64,000 bases of DNA from Schistocephalus solidus (Eukaryota > Platyhelminthes > Cestoda > Diphyllobothriidea > Diphyllobothriidae): positions 1 to 64,000 of the forward strand of contig WEDG01001540.1 of assembly GCA_017591395.1 (NCBI GenBank). The letters are read 5' to 3'. The position numbers and the translations under genes were made by a program. Each line of letters begins with the position of its first letter. The stretch's first letter is position 1. Shown here piece after piece: positions 10,316-20,637 of this stretch. Under the pieces are notes generated by a model. It was not told the DNA's origin, searched no databases, and saw only the letters and a program-made list of their open reading frames with translations.

Positions 10316-10855
10316 TTGGACGAAGTGATCATTATGTTCTTGCTTGACAGTACAGTCATTTCTGTACCCAAACGTCGAGCAGTTAGAGAGAGAAATGTAT
10401 GGAAAGGGGATTATCCCAAAATGAAAGAACTACTGAATGGGATAGACTGGAACCCTGCATATGTAACTGACCCAAACGCTGCCTGGTGTTTCATTATTAA
10501 CTTGATTCAGCAGTTGGTAGAGAAATTCTGTCCACTTCAAAAGCGATTGTGCGTCTCTCGACCCGAGTGGGTGACATCGGAAATAAAAAGGAATCTCAAG
10601 AAGAAAAGAAGACTGTGGAGAACATATGCCAGCTATCGACAACCCGAACATTTTTCTGCTTTTAAGAAACAGCGAAATCGGTGTCGGAATTTTCTGAGAA
10701 AAGAGAGATCAGCCTTTGAGTCAGAAATAGTCAAAGACATACCAAGAAATTTAAAAATGTTCTTTGCTTACGTAAATAAGGCAAAACGAAATCGGGACTC
10801 CATTCCTTGTCTAAAAGACTATCAGGGAAACAGGTTAACCGAAAACCCTGCTTAG
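10316..10855 (+). pseudogene. LINE-D1 inter-domain linker
   Basis: This 179-codon open frame encodes the segment between endonuclease and RT of CR1/Jockey-like LINEs. It shows WKGDYPKMKELLNGIDWNPA, then VEKFCPLQKRL, then EWVTSEIKRNLKKKRRLWRTY (basic), and FFAYVNKAKRNRDSIPCLKD. This is the long helical, basic connector and has no enzymatic motif of its own. The frame is intact over its length, unlike the neighbouring parts. It stops at 10,853-10,855 just before SNFFLSVYTAEPP. Confidence 0.8.
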
Positions 10856-10975
10856 ACCAGCCTCTTATCCAATTTCTTTCTATCCGTATATACAGCGGAA
10901 CCGCCTTTTGACGAGGAAGAATACTACAGTATTGCAACATCTACAAGCAAAATAAGCACGGTGCTAAAATCATAA

Positions 10976-11575
10976 CAACATGGATTTGGTGGTTGTAGAT
11001 CCTGCCTCACAAACCTGCTCACATCCATGGAAAGCTGGACGAAATCATAAGAAATGGGTTTGTCAGTCGATACGGTCTACATTGACTTTAGCAAAGCATT
11101 CAACAGGGTTCCACACAGATGTCTGAATTCGAAATTGTGTCAAATGGATGTGACTGGCTACCTTCTCAAAGTGCTGTCCGACTTTCGCACAGGCAGTCAC
11201 CAACGTGTTTTTATTGGAGATGCCAAGTCCCATTGGGAAACCGTTAACAGTGGAGTTCCGCAAGAGAGCATTCTGGGTCCCCTTTTGTTTCTGATATACG
11301 TTAGCAACTGCCTTGATTTTCTGACATGCGAGAAGGTAATGTTCGCTGATGACCTGAAGTAATGGAATTTAATCGAAAAACCGGAGGATGTGCGGAACCT
11401 ACAAAATAACTGGTATCGCTTGCAAACCTGGTGTGATAAGTGGCCACTAAATATTAATTTCAACAAATGCCAAATCATCAGACTGTGGTCTAGTTACAGA
11501 AGGACGATAAGGTTTGAATATCAGTACTTCATCAGTGGTCACCAACTCCAGGAGGTAAATATTCTAAAGTAATGG
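10976..11575 (+). pseudogene. LINE-D1 reverse transcriptase (entry deleted)
   Basis: QHGFGGCRSCLTNLLTSMESW (split by a stop upstream) leads to DTVYIDFSKAFNRVPHRCL, motif A with its Asp, then SGVPQESILGPLLFLIYVSN (motif B, with E for G in PQGS) and VMFADDLK (motif C, both Asp present, 11,338-11,361). A TAA follows immediately. The next frame, 11,390-11,572, carries WCDKWPLNINFNKCQIIRLW, the thumb. Roughly 100 residues that normally precede QHGF are missing, a deletion at about 10,970. Confidence 0.85.
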
Positions 11576-11599
11576 GTATAAGGATAACACTCACTCTAA

Positions 11600-12160
11600 A
11601 ACCATCGACGCACTGTGCCCAGATAGCATAAAAAGCTATGTGTATCTTAGGAGCATTCAGGAGTCCCTTCGTTAATTTTGATGGAGATCTTTTTGGTCGC
11701 GTGTTTGGAACATTTATCCGGCCGGTGTTGGAATATTGCGTTCATGCATGGCGGCCCTGGACGAAACATGACTACGCTGTGTCGGAGAAAGTTCAACGGA
11801 GGACGATGAAACTAGTCAGTGGATTGGAATGACTAACCTATGGGACCGACTAGAAAGACTTAAAAATTTTCCTCTGTCTTATAGGCAATAGAGAGGGAAT
11901 ATGATCTGAGTCTTCAAATTTGTCAGAGGAGTTGATTCTGCTCTTCAGATGACAGATTTTTTGAATTGACAAACATGACAAATCTCCGAGGTCACCAATA
12001 CAAACTGAAGAGAAACCATGCCAAACTTGAAGTGCGGGCCAACTTGTTTTCCCAAAGGGTGATTAAAGAATGGAACAAACTGCCAACTTCGGTTGTTCAG
12101 GCTGAAAGACTTGAGGAAGGTTTACGCGATGGACATATTGAAAGTCGAAACCAATGATTG
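11600..12160 (+). pseudogene. LINE-D1 C-terminal domain
   Basis: The sequence shows FGTFIRPVLEYCVHAWRPW, then EKVQRRTMKLVSGLE, a stop at 11,830, an AT-rich interval, and TNLRGHQYKLKRNHAKLEVR and FSQRVIKEWNKLPTSVVQAE up to 12,157. These blocks are characteristic of the region after the thumb in this LINE group. LINE-D2 at 20,985 shows the same blocks in related form. The role is unknown. Confidence 0.8.
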
Positions 12161-12280
12161 ATATACTATAACCACTTTCGCCATGTTACATTTGCATATT
12201 TGCTAGCGTCTATCTGTGAAAAGTTTTATTAAAGGCTCTGCCTATCTCCCTTATATAAACTGAAGTTTACTGAATTATTT

Positions 12281-13033
12281 GGCGTTTTCGTTAATCTTAC
12301 TCTTCTGGACCAGATGGCGTCCCGGTCAGCGTTCCAAAGGCAGATGCAAATTATATATTTCCATCCCTTCTGTAAAAGATAGTTAATCTTGCTCTTGAAA
12401 GTGAAACCTTCCCTATTTTATGGAAGGAATCGCACATTCTGCCTATACCCAAACGCGGCCGACCTACGTCAGTTGACGACTTTAGGCCAATAAATACACT
12501 GCCGGCAGCCGAAAAAAGATCTTGGAGACCTTGATCAAAGACAAGATGATGCGTCACCTAACAGAGAATAACCTACCTAATGCGGATCAGCATGGATTCC
12601 TTGAAAAAAGATCTTGTGACACCTACCAGCTCTCTTTCTTTGCTCATGTGCTACAATCTAGAGACAGCGGTTTCGCAATTTACACCGTTTATTTCCATTT
12701 TGCGAAGGCTTTTGATCGTGTTGACCATGATCTCCTACTGTTAAACTTGCCTCCGTCGGCATATGTAACAAGTTTCTAAACTTAAAATCCTCCTATTTGA
12801 ATTTTCGCGCACAACGGGTTAAAATTTCCGATATTATCTCCAACCCTACGCATTTAATGAGTTGACATATTCAGGGTAGCGTGCTCGGCCGCTTCTATTT
12901 TGCCTTTTTGTCAGCGATGTTCATTATTGTTTTCAGTATGGTAAGCCCTTTATGTACGTTGCCGATTTAAAAGTTGTTTACCGATATAAACCGGTCGATC
13001 GCAACATCGTGCTTGAGCTCTTGAAAGGCTCTT
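12281..13033 (+). pseudogene. LINE-A1 segment d: RT entry through motif C
   Basis: It contains PDGVPVSVPKADANYIFPSL, then LETLIKDKMMRHLTENNLPN, QHGFLEKRSC, and TVYFHFAKAFDRVDHDLLLL. In the last, the catalytic Asp of motif A (YFDF) is His (codon CAT). After a frameshift near 12,775 come motif B remnants and motif C, read as YVADLKVVYRYKP, where the first Asp of YADD is Ala. Both catalytic positions are therefore altered. The segment ends at GAGCTCTTGAAAGGCTC, next to LINE-B2, and LINE-A resumes at 16,441. Confidence 0.82.
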
Positions 13034-13436
13034 AAGGCACGGTTCTAGGTCCCATTCTCTTCATTCTGTACATAACTGAAATTTCAACTTTACTCACGAA
13101 TTCACAAAATTTCGTTTACTCTGACGATCTCAAGTGCATTTACACATTTTCTCAGGAGACTGCCAATAGTTGTGTTGATAAAATCAACACTGAGCTACTT
13201 ATACTCTCCCGTTGAAGCACTAGTTGGCAGATGGAAGTTTCTCCATCCAAGAGTATTTTCATATGTTTTGGCCCCACCAAGCTTCCTGGACCTCTAGTAT
13301 TTCAAAATAGTACACTTTGAGAACGATCAACCGTATGAGACTTAGGTCTAAGTTACACGAATAAGCTAGCATTATCGCCTCATGCAGATCACATTTCTGC
13401 AAAGGCTGCACAGCTATGTGGTTTTATATCACTGTC

Positions 13437-15126
13437 CACAGCTTTGAAAATCCTGGAGACCTTGATTAACGATAGGATTATGTATCACTTAACCGAGAAC
13501 AACCTACTGAGCACAACCAAGAATGGTTTCCTTAAAACAAGGTATTGTGATACCTGTCAGCTCTCTTTCTTTGATCACGTTCTACAATTTAGGGATAATG
13601 GCTTTGCACTTTACAAAGTCTTTTTTCGAGTTCACTAATCATTTGATCGTGTTGACCATGCCCGTATTCTCCTGAAACTCTCCTCTTTCGGTAAATGTGG
13701 TAAACTTCTGAGCCTGATATCTTCTTACCTGAGCTCTCGCACACAACATGTTAAGGTCTCCAATTTTATCTCAAACTCGGCACATGTGATGAGTGGAGTT
13801 ATTCAGGGTAGTGTACTAGGCCCGCTTTTATTCTGTCTTTTTGTCAATGATGTACCAGGTTTATTTCAGAATGGTAGACCCTTTATGTATGCCAACGATT
13901 TAAAAGTTGCCTATCGATACAAGCCGGCAGATCGCGACATCGTGCTTGATTTATTAAAAAATGATCTCGAGGCCTTTGCCCAGTGTTGCTGCACATGGCG
14001 CCTTTCCATTTCTTGGCACAAATGTTCCGTTTGAGTTGGTTGGCGACAACCATCAGCCTCAACTTAGCATAGAGGGCCACTATCTAAATTTGCCTTGCGT
14101 TGTTAAGGATCTGGGCATATCATAGTTCAACGGTTTCAATCTTTCAGAGCATTGTGCCCTGATTGTCTCCAAAGCACGCAGAACTACCGGGTTTATTCTC
14201 CGAAATTTTAAAACTATTGATATTAGACTCCACCTTTATAAAATGTACGTAAGACCTGGCCTAGAATACTGCTCATTTCTATTTAGCTTTCTGTGCGCTA
14301 GTGAACGGACGAAAATAGAATCGGTCCAGCACTTCTTTACGAAAGGAATTTTATCATTGAAGCACCGTAATCTGTCGTATCAAGAACGCTGTGGACTTGT
14401 AAACATTGATCCCTTATGGTTTCGCCGAGTGCAGAAGGGACTCTTTTTGCTGTTTAAGCTTTGGACTAGTCGTACATTTAATCCCCTTACCACTGTGAGG
14501 CAGCATGACCACCCTCGGCGCAGCAGTCATCACAATGTCTTTTTTATTTCTTCCATTAGCTCGCACAGTTAAGTATCGCCGATTCTTGTCGGTAAACGCC
14601 ATTGTCATGTGGAAGAACTACCCCATAATATAAAAGTCTAGCGAAGTTATTCTTTGTTTAAGATAACTATTACTAGTTTTTTGCATTCAGAACAGTTTAC
14701 AAGAATTCTGGTCACTGACACGGTAGAATCTGTTTTCCAGTTCGATGGAGTGCGCGGCATCTGAACCCGATCCCAGGTTTCACCTTAAGGAATACGGCAC
14801 CTTCTCTGCAGCCCGCATCCGTTGACTTCTTCGGCAGACAGTGAGCAACCGTCCACGGATGAACTCTTGCCTGGGGCAGAATCCCGGTCCCTAACAAAGA
14901 CAGAGAGACTGCAAACAGACTGCACTTTTGTTAGCCCTTCCCTGATCTGAACTGCTATCACCCTTACAGGTGGAAGTTTTTCCTCCTGAATAAGATAAAA
15001 TGGGATAAACACTTATAATGATATATATTCAGGAGTTTTTTTTACTGCCAGCCTGATCCCCTCTGAATATTTCATCTGACAATGCCTGTAAACCGGCATT
15101 AAATACAACTATTATTATTATTATTA
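13437..15126 (+). mobile_element. LINE-A4, 5'-truncated LINE-A copy inserted in LINE-B2
   Basis: It starts in the RT domain with LKILETLINDRIMYHLTENN and runs through C-terminal blocks to a 3' UTR with the family hairpin (14,983-15,035) and an (ATT)n tail at about 15,110-15,129. RT motif B reads SGVIQGSVLGPLLFCLFVND. Motif C reads YANDLKVAYRYKP, Asn replacing the first Asp. Motif A is damaged by a 1-bp insertion near 13,629. The thumb and beyond (14,243-14,572) encode YVRPGLEYCSFLFSFL and HRNLSYQERCGLV. It is more diverged from A1, A2 and A3 in its 3' UTR than they are from each other. Confidence 0.85.
14983..15035 (+). other. LINE-A4 3' hairpin
   Basis: CTCCTGA (14,983-14,989) pairs with TCAGGAG (15,029-15,035) around a 39-base AT-rich loop. 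The same 7-bp stem with an 18-base loop is found near the 3' end of A1, A3 and A5, always followed by a T run and the terminal block. A role as RT recognition signal on the LINE RNA is inference. Confidence 0.6.
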
Positions 15127-15211
15127 TTTCTTCCTTCCGGAAATAAAGTTAAACCAGTACCGCTGGTTTGTTCTGTCTATCCTAGAATACTACTGTCCCC
15201 TCTTTGAGCTG

Positions 15212-15691
15212 ATGAACGCCTCTGGCCGCAGTAAGATTGAAAAAGTTAAGAGGGTTTTTACTCGAAGACTATTTTCTCTTCCTGGATCCAGTATCTCTTA
15301 TACAGATAGATGCAAGTTAGCAAGCATTAAATTTCTGTGGGTTAGAAGACTCGAAGGTGGACTCTGCTTCCTATTTCGCGTTAACTCTAGCCCAAATCTA
15401 CCACTAATTATTGCTCTCACTCCGCTAGATAGACCCTATTTCACTCGTTATTCTTCCATGATCATTTCACCACCCCTTAGCTCCACAACTAACCGTTTTC
15501 GGTTTTTTGCCTCCAACTATGCTTTCATCTGGAATAATCTTCCACTGGAAATTAGGTTGTCGTCTACATTAGCTATTTTCAAAACAAAATTATGCAAACA
15601 TTTATCTTCGGAAGATATAAAGTCCTTATTGTCTGTTTCCTTCCCAAACTTCCAACTTTTGGATTTTGAAAAGGGTCCTCCTGGTATTTGA
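15212..15691 (+). pseudogene. LINE-B2 C-terminal domain (intact frame)
   Basis: This 159-codon frame contains RSKIEKVKRVFTRRLFSLPG, ISYTDRCKLASIKFLWVRRL and FIWNNLPLEIRLSSTLAIFK, and ends EKGPPGI then stop. It matches B1 (7,500-7,948) and B3 block by block, and the general layout of LINE-C (1,745-2,227). No lesion is seen in the frame even though the rest of the copy is broken; the shortness of the domain may simply have spared it. Confidence 0.8.
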
Positions 15692-16440
15692 GGCAACTCC
15701 CTTGAGATTATATCGGTCTCTAATTATATTTCCATCATTCTCTGCAGAGTCAATCTTTGCATTCACTTTTTCGTCCCCCTACCCCTTTTAAACTAGCATT
15801 GCCAACTCTTGAGAACCTTGATACTTTCCTCCTATTTTGCAAACCCGACGACGGTCTCCAGGTTCAGTTGATGATCAAGGCGGGTTCTGATGGTTTTGCC
15901 ACTTTTATTGGTGGACTATGCAATCAGCAAGGTCGCATCCCGATGATGATCTCATGACCTCTACTGTACCCTCTTCGTTTCGCCCTGGTGTCCACGATGA
16001 GTTCCTCCTCTCTCACATCCACTGCTGTATTATCTCTCACCCGACAAGGAGCGTTTTGAACCCTCATAAGTTGTCAGTAACATTACAATACTATCCCATT
16101 GCATCAAGCTATTAATTTTTTAGTGAGGCAGATTTTTTTATCCTAGTTTTTTTTAATTGATGACTCGCCGAACTCCGCCTCCAATTTAACCGTAGAAGTT
16201 ATTTTTATTGCTTCTTTTCCAGTTCACCGTTTATGTCAAAGATTGTTGACTATTCTTTTTAAAATGGCAAATCATTCTGAATCGGATGTGCCAACCATAT
16301 TACTCATTTCTGCTGTTAATATGGCTGCTCACATAGTGCAGCAATTATCCACTTTCTATTTATTTGTACCGCGATAGTAAGTTTGTAACGATAAGGCTCT
16401 CTGGACCTTAAATAAACAATTTATTTATTATTATTTATTT
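15692..16440 (+). other. LINE-B2 3' UTR
   Basis: This non-coding stretch follows the LINE-B2 stop codon. Blocks such as CCGCCTCCAATTT and CTTTTCCAGTTCACC are shared in diverged form with the 3' UTR of LINE-B1 (8,333-8,392). It ends with AAATAAACAATTTATTTATT repeats at 16,409-16,440 directly before LINE-A1 resumes. Confidence 0.65.
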
Positions 16441-17565
16441 AAAATGGTCTTCAGGCCTTCACTCAGGGGTTTCGCATATGGCGCCTTTCGCTTTCTTGTA
16501 ACAAGTGCTCCTTTATGGTTATTGATGACAACCATCAGCCCCATCTTAGCATAGACGGCCACGACCTAAATTTTCCCGGAGTTATAAAGGATCTGGACAT
16601 ATCATATTCTATTTGTCTTAATCTGCCAGATCACTGCGCCCTGGTTGTCTCAAAAGCCCGCCAAGCTACTGGGTTTATTCTCAGAAATTTCAAAACCGTC
16701 AACATTAGAACCAGCCTTTATAAAATGTATGTCAGACCTTGTCTGGAATACTGCTCATTCCTTTTAAGCCTTCTGCACGCTATTGAACGGAAGAAGATAG
16801 AATAAATCCAGCACTTGTTTACTAAAAGAGTTTTCACTTCAGGGCACAGGAACCTGTCCTACAAACAACGCTGTGAGCTTACAAGACTCGACCCGTTGTT
16901 GCATTGCAGATTACAGAAGGGAATATTTTTACTGTTTAAACTTTTAAGCAGTTGTACCTTTAACCTCCTTACATCTCTGAGGCAGCTGGACCACTCTCGG
17001 CGCACCAGTCATCGAGATATATTTTTATTTCTTCCTTTGGCACGCATCGTAAGATACCGTCAGTCTTTTGGTAAAAACTATAGCAATCTGGAATGAGCTA
17101 CCCAGAAGTATCAAAACTCAGAAAAGCTATCCTTTGTTTACGAGAGCTGTCACTAGTTTTCTACAATCAGACACCTTCCAAAAATTTTGTGTGCTCACTC
17201 TGTGGAAGCTCTCTTCCATCTGATGGCGTTCACAGACTCTGAATCCTGTGCCGGATTTCATGCTGAGGGCAAAATTGCTGGCTCTGTAGACCTTAATTGG
17301 CTTATTTCTCAGTCGACAGCGAACAGCCGTTTACCGACATACCTGCTGGGGCAGAATACTGGATCCATAACACTGAAAGGAGAAGAACTACACCGAGCAC
17401 GTGTGTTAACGCTTCCCTGTCCTGAACTTTAATTCCTCAATAAGCTGCAGGTTTTTCTCCTGAAAACAGTTGAAAGAATGATCAGGAGTTTTTTTCACTG
17501 TCAGCTCGACCCTCTTCTGTATATCCTTTAGACCTTGCCTGCAAACTGACAATAAATAAATAAAT
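16441..17565 (+). pseudogene. LINE-A1 segment e: thumb, C-terminal domain and 3' UTR
   Basis: The segment resumes with GGTCTTCAGGCCTTCACTCA. It encodes SCNKCSFMVIDDNHQPHLSI, then LEYCSFLLSLLHAIERKKIE, a stop at about 16,803, FTKRVFTSGHRNLSYKQRCE and LQKGIFLLFKLLSSCTFN. A last open stretch (17,187-17,432) matches A3 at 30,855-30,646 nearly residue for residue. The 3' UTR holds the hairpin at 17,457-17,488 and ends in AATAAATAAATAAAT at 17,551-17,565. It would look like a separate 5'-truncated copy, but it begins where segment d stopped. Confidence 0.85.
17457..17488 (+). other. LINE-A1 3' hairpin
   Basis: CTCCTGA (17,457-17,463) and TCAGGAG (17,482-17,488) form a perfect 7-bp stem with an 18-base loop, followed by seven T. 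The stem is identical in A3, A4 and A5. Only the loop differs. Confidence 0.65.
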
Positions 17566-17735
17566 TGTCGTTCGAGTATTCAAACTAGGATTATTAAAAC
17601 AATTCGGAGTTGTGTAATTAAGTTGGAACTTATTTAAGTTTGGATGGCAACTGCCAACTGCGCCAGAACTATTTGTATAAGGAACTTCAGTAACAAAAGA
17701 CTGAGAGGGATATGTAAAAGGTGTAGGAATTTAAC
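17566..17735 (+). repeat. 170-bp flank shared, inverted, with the end of LINE-A3
   Basis: From the end of the A1 tail to GGAATTTAAC at 17,735, the sequence is almost identical to the reverse complement of 30,307-30,475, the flank of LINE-A3. Beyond this point the two loci differ. It is not part of the LINE-A end seen in A4 or A5. It can be explained as a 3' transduction, a duplicated genomic segment, or a longer 3' UTR in one lineage. Confidence 0.8.
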
Positions 17736-17801
17736 CCTCAGCTCGACCCTCTACTGTATTTCCTTTGACCTTGCCTGTAAGCTGACAATAAATAAATAAA
17801 T
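17736..17801 (+). repeat. Second LINE-A terminal block and AATA tail
   Basis: CAGCTCGACCCTCTACTG followed by CTTGCCTGTAAGCTGACAAT and AATAAATAAATAAATA repeats the last 66 bases of LINE-A, without the hairpin. It follows the 170-bp flank directly and abuts the Gypsy fragment. It may be a separate, extremely 5'-truncated insertion or the real end of a transduced transcript. Confidence 0.7.
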
Positions 17802-17805
17802 AGAT

Positions 17806-18810
17806 CGTGGCTTTCACAATTTCTTCCTTAATTGCCTCGAATATTTCTGGCTCTCCTAATGGTAGCGGAAAAAAATTGCTGTGAATAAGTAAGTGAATTT
17901 TCTCTTAAAAATGATCTATCATACTTGATTAATACACAAACAATCTCACGACCCGTTGCTGTGACTTTACATCATGCGGAAGATGCATTTCATGCAAGAG
18001 TTTTAGACAATCTTGTTCCGGTTAATATTACCCTTGGACACTTCGAAACCAAGACGCTTGATTCGCTGAGAAGCTTTGACACTTTTCGCTTCATTCAAAG
18101 TAAGTCCTTATCATTCTGTTACGTTGAGGAGTTTTCAAAGGTTTAAGTCGTGCTCCACGATGTCCTTTCCGCAAAAAGTGATAGTGTCTACGTAGACAAA
18201 ATAATCATTTCAGGTTTTCACGTGAAATTATGTCAATGGTCCTTTGGAAACATGCAACACCGTTGGTCACGCCAAAAGGGGTTCGACTAAATTGATACAA
18301 ACGTCCGACAGCTTCAAAGGCAGTGTATGGCCTTTCGTCTTCTCCGATAGGTATCTGGTGATAGGTGCTCTTGCGATCAAGAGTGCTATGCATGTCGTAT
18401 TTATCAATATGTTCAATCGTTTCATCAATCGGTGGGAGGGGTAGGCATCGATAAGAATGTACTAGTTGATAGTCAAACATTGATCTTTTGTGGTTTTCAT
18501 TGCCTACCGCTAGAACTGGGACTTGCCAAGGGAATGAGGAGGTTTTGATTACTCCTTTGGACAGAAAATAACGAATCTCTTCCCGTATAAATCACGCATT
18601 AACGTTAATGCGTCTACGGGATTTCGTTACAATAGGCTTGCCATCCTTCGTTAGATTAGGAAACAAGCAAGGACGCTCGACGCAAGCGGAGGCCGCAGAA
18701 CACGGTGAAAACGTAGGCTTTGATCCACTTAAAGGAATTTCGACGCTTTTGTGTAGCCGAAGAAAGTCATGACCATTAAGAACATCGGCGCATAAGTCTG
18801 GCAAGACCAA
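17806..18810 (-). pseudogene. Gypsy protease end and reverse transcriptase
   Basis: LVLPDLCADVLNGHDFLRLH (about 18,815-18,756) is the strand typical of the protease end, with NGHDFL for IGHDFL. RT follows: YRCLPLPPIDETIEHI, then STLDRKSTYHQIPIGEDERP (motif A, Asp in STLD) and FSRTPFGVTNGVACFQRTID (motif B). Motif C is FVYVDTITFCG (about 18,203-18,170), with Thr for the second Asp of YVDD. GLTLNEAKS follows, and the C-terminal FPLPLGEPEIFEAIKEEIVK ends at the LINE tail. At least three stops are present. Confidence 0.85.
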
Positions 18811-18979
18811 TAGCTAAACCTTCTCGTTAACAATACCTATATATTTAGGTGATACTAGAACATGTCCTCGCGTGGCACTAGTTAGCACGGTGGTGACCAT
18901 GGATATTTGGTGCGAGATTGATGAATTTTCCACTTATTTCGGAGTACTACTGAAACGAGATGTAACTTTTAGAGCTACA

Positions 18980-19640
18980 CGTGTCTATTAAGACCTGCCA
19001 ATTCTAGTGATCTTACCTGATCAAAAGCAGTTTGGAAGCTTAAGTTTTTTGCTCCAATATTCTCTGCCAAATGTGATTTGATAAAAAACCACTGAGGAGG
19101 GCGTCTCTGATGATATCATCATGGTATTGCTATGCTGTAACGGCTTTAAAATCGCAGTCTTTCGCTAAGAATTTCAGTTTTTGGATGAATTTATCGAGAG
19201 TTTGTCCGCCCTTTTGTCTGCAGTTCGCTAGAAGATGACGAGCAAAGACTTAATTTTTAGTCTTTGAGTAGAGATCTTTTAGCAATCGAACTGCCTCTTC
19301 TCAACTGGAATGTTCGCTAATGCACTCCCAAACATTCGGAAAAAAATAATTAGTCATTATGTTTACATAACTGTATTACTTGTAGCCCAAGTGTATTTGC
19401 CCTTGTTCGAACACGCGACACAAAACAGTGTGAGCTCCGGTTGTTTTTCGTAGTCAGAAGATCAATCCCGTACGCCAAACTCTTATACGTCGATCGAAAT
19501 CGCTCGATTTGCTCCTTTATTTAGGGAATTCGCGAATGACCTGGAAATGCCAACTACCATGAAAAAATGCCTCAATTAACGCACACAATACAAGATATGA
19601 TTTCGACGCCATTTTATCGCGTTTCTTGTGCTTATATTCT
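18980..19640 (-). pseudogene. Gypsy gag capsid-like region
   Basis: On the minus strand, EEAVRLLKDLYSKTKN, FARHLLANCRQKGGQTLDKF, then DCDFKAVTAYQYHDDIIRDA and LSGFLSNHIWQRILEQKT make the conserved retrotransposon gag block. Four stop codons interrupt it. This is the family that packages the RNA. A Cys-rich knuckle is expected next and is absent. The context with protease and RT directly downstream confirms the assignment. Confidence 0.75.
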
Positions 19641-19650
19641 GGCGATTCCA

Positions 19651-20637
19651 TTTTTCGTACACTGCGATTGAAGAAGGGTAGCATTTCGTTATTTCGGTCT
19701 GGTGAAAAAATCTACCTTTTCCTCCGCTCTGAAGGCTCCCAAACTGCATCTTCATAAGAGACTATGGCGCGGTAGATAGGAAACGCTGCAAACTTTGAAA
19801 TCAGCATCCCTTAACCTACGGATATTACACTACAAATAATCATATGAAAATTTTGAAAATTCTCATGATTACAACATTTTCACAATCAAAAGCTTCTTTT
19901 TTTAAGCAAAAGCTCTAAATAGGGTTATCTTCTACATGATTTAAAAACAGACGATTTTTTAAAAATTCTTCCTAGGTTTAGATGGTTAAGCGGTCGCCAA
20001 AAGTTAATGGACACTGCACACCAATTTTTAGTCTTTTATGTAAATCAATGGCAATTTAAAATATAATTGGTCACAATCCGGAATTCTAAATTATCTTAAT
20101 AAACACGGTTTTTTAGTAGCAGTCAGGACAAAGGTAATATTTTCTGTTTTAAAGTACAGCTAATTTTGTTTTCGTTCTCTTTTTTCACGTTCTGTGATTG
20201 GAAGGGCTCTCGTTTATTATCTGGATCATGTCAAAAAAGGATTTTAGTCGAAGCTAGTAGTCTTTTTTTAACAAACCACTCCTTATGTGTGTTGTTTTGA
20301 CCCTTGTCCACTAGTTCTCGTTCATTTCTCCATCCTTAAAAAGCGATTTTCAGCATATCGACGGCCTCCTTTTGTATCCCCACAATGGGACGCAGTAAAA
20401 AACTTTATACTAGTTTCCGAGGTCTGACTGCTCAATCGCCGACAGCACATTTCTTACAATGGTGGGAGATATCTTCAACAAGGATGCTTAAGAATTCGTG
20501 GGTTTTATTTTGAAACCGACGGAGGACGGTGGTTGTTTGTCAGTAGAGGCTGTATTTCGAAAAGTTTCCAGTAAACCCATTGCCTATACGCTTGCTCTTT
20601 TGTTCTGCGTCGGCCTTAGTAAACAAAACTCAAGTAG
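19651..20637. other. Unassigned AT-rich stretch
   Basis: I find no element or gene here. The longest frames are short and have no recognisable motif. The interval 19,800-20,120 is AT-rich. Confidence 0.4.

Larger units (their letters stand above)
9761..12280 (+). mobile_element. LINE-D1, CR1/Jockey-like LINE inserted in LINE-A1
   Basis: The copy begins in the endonuclease at EAWLNERFAHTEASIDGF (about 9,778), so it is 5'-truncated. It continues to a C-terminal domain and a 3' end before 12,280. LINE-A1 resumes at 12,281 with GGCGTTTTCGTTAATCTT. Stops are fewer than in LINE-A1, but the RT entry is deleted near 10,970. The 3' end reads AAGTTTTATTAAAGGCTCTG before the junction. I could not find a convincing target duplication; imperfect CTGACTT and CTGAATT occur at the two edges. 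Confidence 0.8.
13034..16440 (+). mobile_element. LINE-B2, 5'-truncated copy inserted in LINE-A1 and itself split by LINE-A4
   Basis: Part one (13,034-13,436) begins at RT motif B, GTVLGPILFILYITEI, and includes FVYSDDLKCIYTF (motif C), PSKSIFICFGPTKLP and DLGLSYTNKLALSPHADHIS. LINE-A4 interrupts at 13,437. Part two (15,127-16,440) resumes with SFRKXS-type thumb sequence and the 15,212-15,691 frame, then a 3' UTR with a tail of ATTTATT repeats. It is a diverged relative of B1 and B3. At the edges TTGAAAGGCTC (left) and TTAAAATGGTC (right) may be a decayed target duplication. Confidence 0.8.
1..17565 (+). mobile_element. LINE-A1, one CR1/Jockey-like LINE split by at least four later insertions
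   Basis: Five LINE-A segments on the plus strand (1-543, 3,902-3,967, 9,291-9,760, 12,281-13,033, 16,441-17,565) follow each other in the order of the element. Each resumes close to where the previous one stopped when compared with the continuous minus-strand copy A3 (30,476-34,600). Summed, they give about 2.95 kb, close to the matching span of A3. The window edge cuts A1 inside its endonuclease, so ORF1 lies outside. The segments run endonuclease, linker, reverse transcriptase, C-terminal domain, then a 3' UTR ending in an AATA-repeat tail. Stops and frameshifts occur throughout, so it is dead. That this is one element is an inference from collinearity and junctions; the family assignment follows from visible motifs. 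Confidence 0.8.
17803..19650 (-). mobile_element. Ty3/Gypsy retrotransposon fragment (gag, protease, RT; no LTR seen)
   Basis: Read on the minus strand, a gag-like stretch (about 19,620-19,030) is followed by an aspartic-protease remnant (about 18,990-18,750), RT (18,600-18,100) and the RT C-terminal connection (to 17,803). The element is cut exactly at the LINE-A tail on its 3' side. Stops and frameshifts are frequent. No LTR, integrase or RNase H is visible. A deletion near 19,010 has removed the gag zinc-knuckle region, joining the end of the gag domain to the protease. Confidence 0.85.

Noticed and set aside
16441..17565. A separate, 5'-truncated LINE-A insertion
   Set aside because: It begins at the point of the LINE-A map where 12,281-13,033 stopped, and LINE-B2 with its own tail lies exactly between. 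Continuation of A1 is the simpler reading.
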